From Euryarchaeota archaeon UBA136 (GTDB lineage: Archaea; Thermoplasmatota; Poseidoniia; MGIII; CG-Epi1), in assembly GCA_002506485.1 (NCBI GenBank), contig DAXQ01000053.1, positions 1 to 6,716 of the forward strand: a stretch of DNA of 6,716 nt, in the 5' to 3' direction. Made by a program: the position numbers and the translations under genes. Under the pieces are notes generated by a model. It did no database searches. It saw only the letters and a program-made list of their open reading frames with translations, and had not been told where the DNA came from. Shown here one piece after another: positions 6,436 through 6,716 of this stretch (position 1 is its first letter; each line of letters begins with the position of its first letter).

Positions 6436-6716
6436 ATGACCGAGGTAAGAACTCTAACTTTAGTGACTTTGCTGATTAGTATCAGCTTTTTTCTAGGTGA
6501 AGCTGCAGCAGATGAACCTGAATTTGAATTCAGGTTCGGCTGGAATGAGGACGGAACTGGAAATCTAGATGTAGATAGTACTCTGGACCTCAAAGTAGAG
6601 ATAGAGAATCTCTTTACTGATCCTAAGGACTTTCAGCTAGATATCACCAATGACAATGATTTACAGAGCAATGGATTGAGGGCCTGGTGGAGCTATGATG
6701 GTCAAACATCTCTATC
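6436..6716 (+). CDS. secreted or surface-anchored acidic protein, N-terminal part (cut by window end)
   Basis: The first 93 codons of an open frame are present, and the gene continues past the right edge. The N-terminus looks like a Sec signal peptide: a charged start (MTEVR), a hydrophobic stretch at about residues 7-20 (LTLVTLLISISFFL), then GEAAA with a likely cleavage after A25, and a mature protein beginning DEPEFEF. No lipobox cysteine is seen. The mature part is acidic and alternates hydrophobic and polar residues (LDLKVEIENLF, FQLDIT), suggesting a beta-sandwich of the kind repeated in archaeal extracellular proteins. I do not recognise a specific family, and function cannot be assigned from this fragment. 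The ATG at 6436 is chosen because it lies just before the signal peptide and just downstream of a TATA-like box. A TTG at 6415 is in frame but too close to the promoter. The gene carries a perfect inverted repeat at codons 27-34. Confidence 0.8.
   Translation, partial: MTEVRTLTLVTLLISISFFLGEAAADEPEFEFRFGWNEDGTGNLDVDSTLDLKVEIENLFTDPKDFQLDITNDNDLQSNGLRAWWSYDGQTSL
6514..6537. repeat. perfect 11-bp inverted repeat with 2-nt spacer
   Basis: The left arm GAACCTGAATT is followed by TG and then the exact reverse complement AATTCAGGTTC. The repeat lies inside the coding sequence just downstream of the signal-peptide cleavage region and spells E-P-E-F-E-F-R-F. It could form a strong mRNA hairpin (realistically about 10 bp with a 4-nt loop) or a symmetric protein-binding site about 80 nt after the expected transcription start. 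Codon-driven coincidence cannot be excluded. Confidence 0.85.

Overview
The window looks archaeal, most likely from a marine euryarchaeon of the Poseidoniia (Marine Group II/III) kind. This rests on four observations. The tRNA-Thr has U73 and G1-C72/C2-G71. The TatD-like hydrolase carries a motif I associate with the archaeal COG1099 group. No start has a Shine-Dalgarno sequence, and instead BRE/TATA-like boxes lie about 27-31 nt upstream of the starts, as expected for leaderless or near-leaderless mRNAs. The last gene encodes a secreted acidic protein of the surface-protein type common in that group. The domain-level call is fairly firm, but the lineage is an inference.

Layout: tRNA-Thr(GGU) with an encoded CCA lies on the minus strand at the left edge (11-85). 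About 115 nt of shared upstream region follows. Then comes one very large plus-strand gene (203-5539) for an Lhr-type superfamily 2 helicase of about 1778 aa. It meets a convergent minus-strand gene for a TatD/COG1099 metal-dependent hydrolase of 270 aa (5536-6348), and the two stop codons overlap by four bases. A compact 87-nt divergent promoter region (6349-6435) with one TATA-like box per strand separates the hydrolase from a plus-strand gene for a secreted protein that runs off the right edge (6436-6716).

Function: the helicase and the TatD-like hydrolase are both plausible nucleic-acid repair or processing factors, but they are convergent and not an operon, so a joint role is not shown. 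The most unusual content is in the helicase. Its C-terminal half seems to hold two copies of one unit, each with a 'QGRF' motif, two winged helices and an AlkZ-like beta-barrel module, where characterised Lhr C-terminal domains are described with a single barrel. A perfect 11-bp inverted repeat sits in the coding sequence right after the signal peptide of the last gene. No gene-free stretch exceeds 300 nt, and I saw no CRISPR array, insertion sequence or rRNA.
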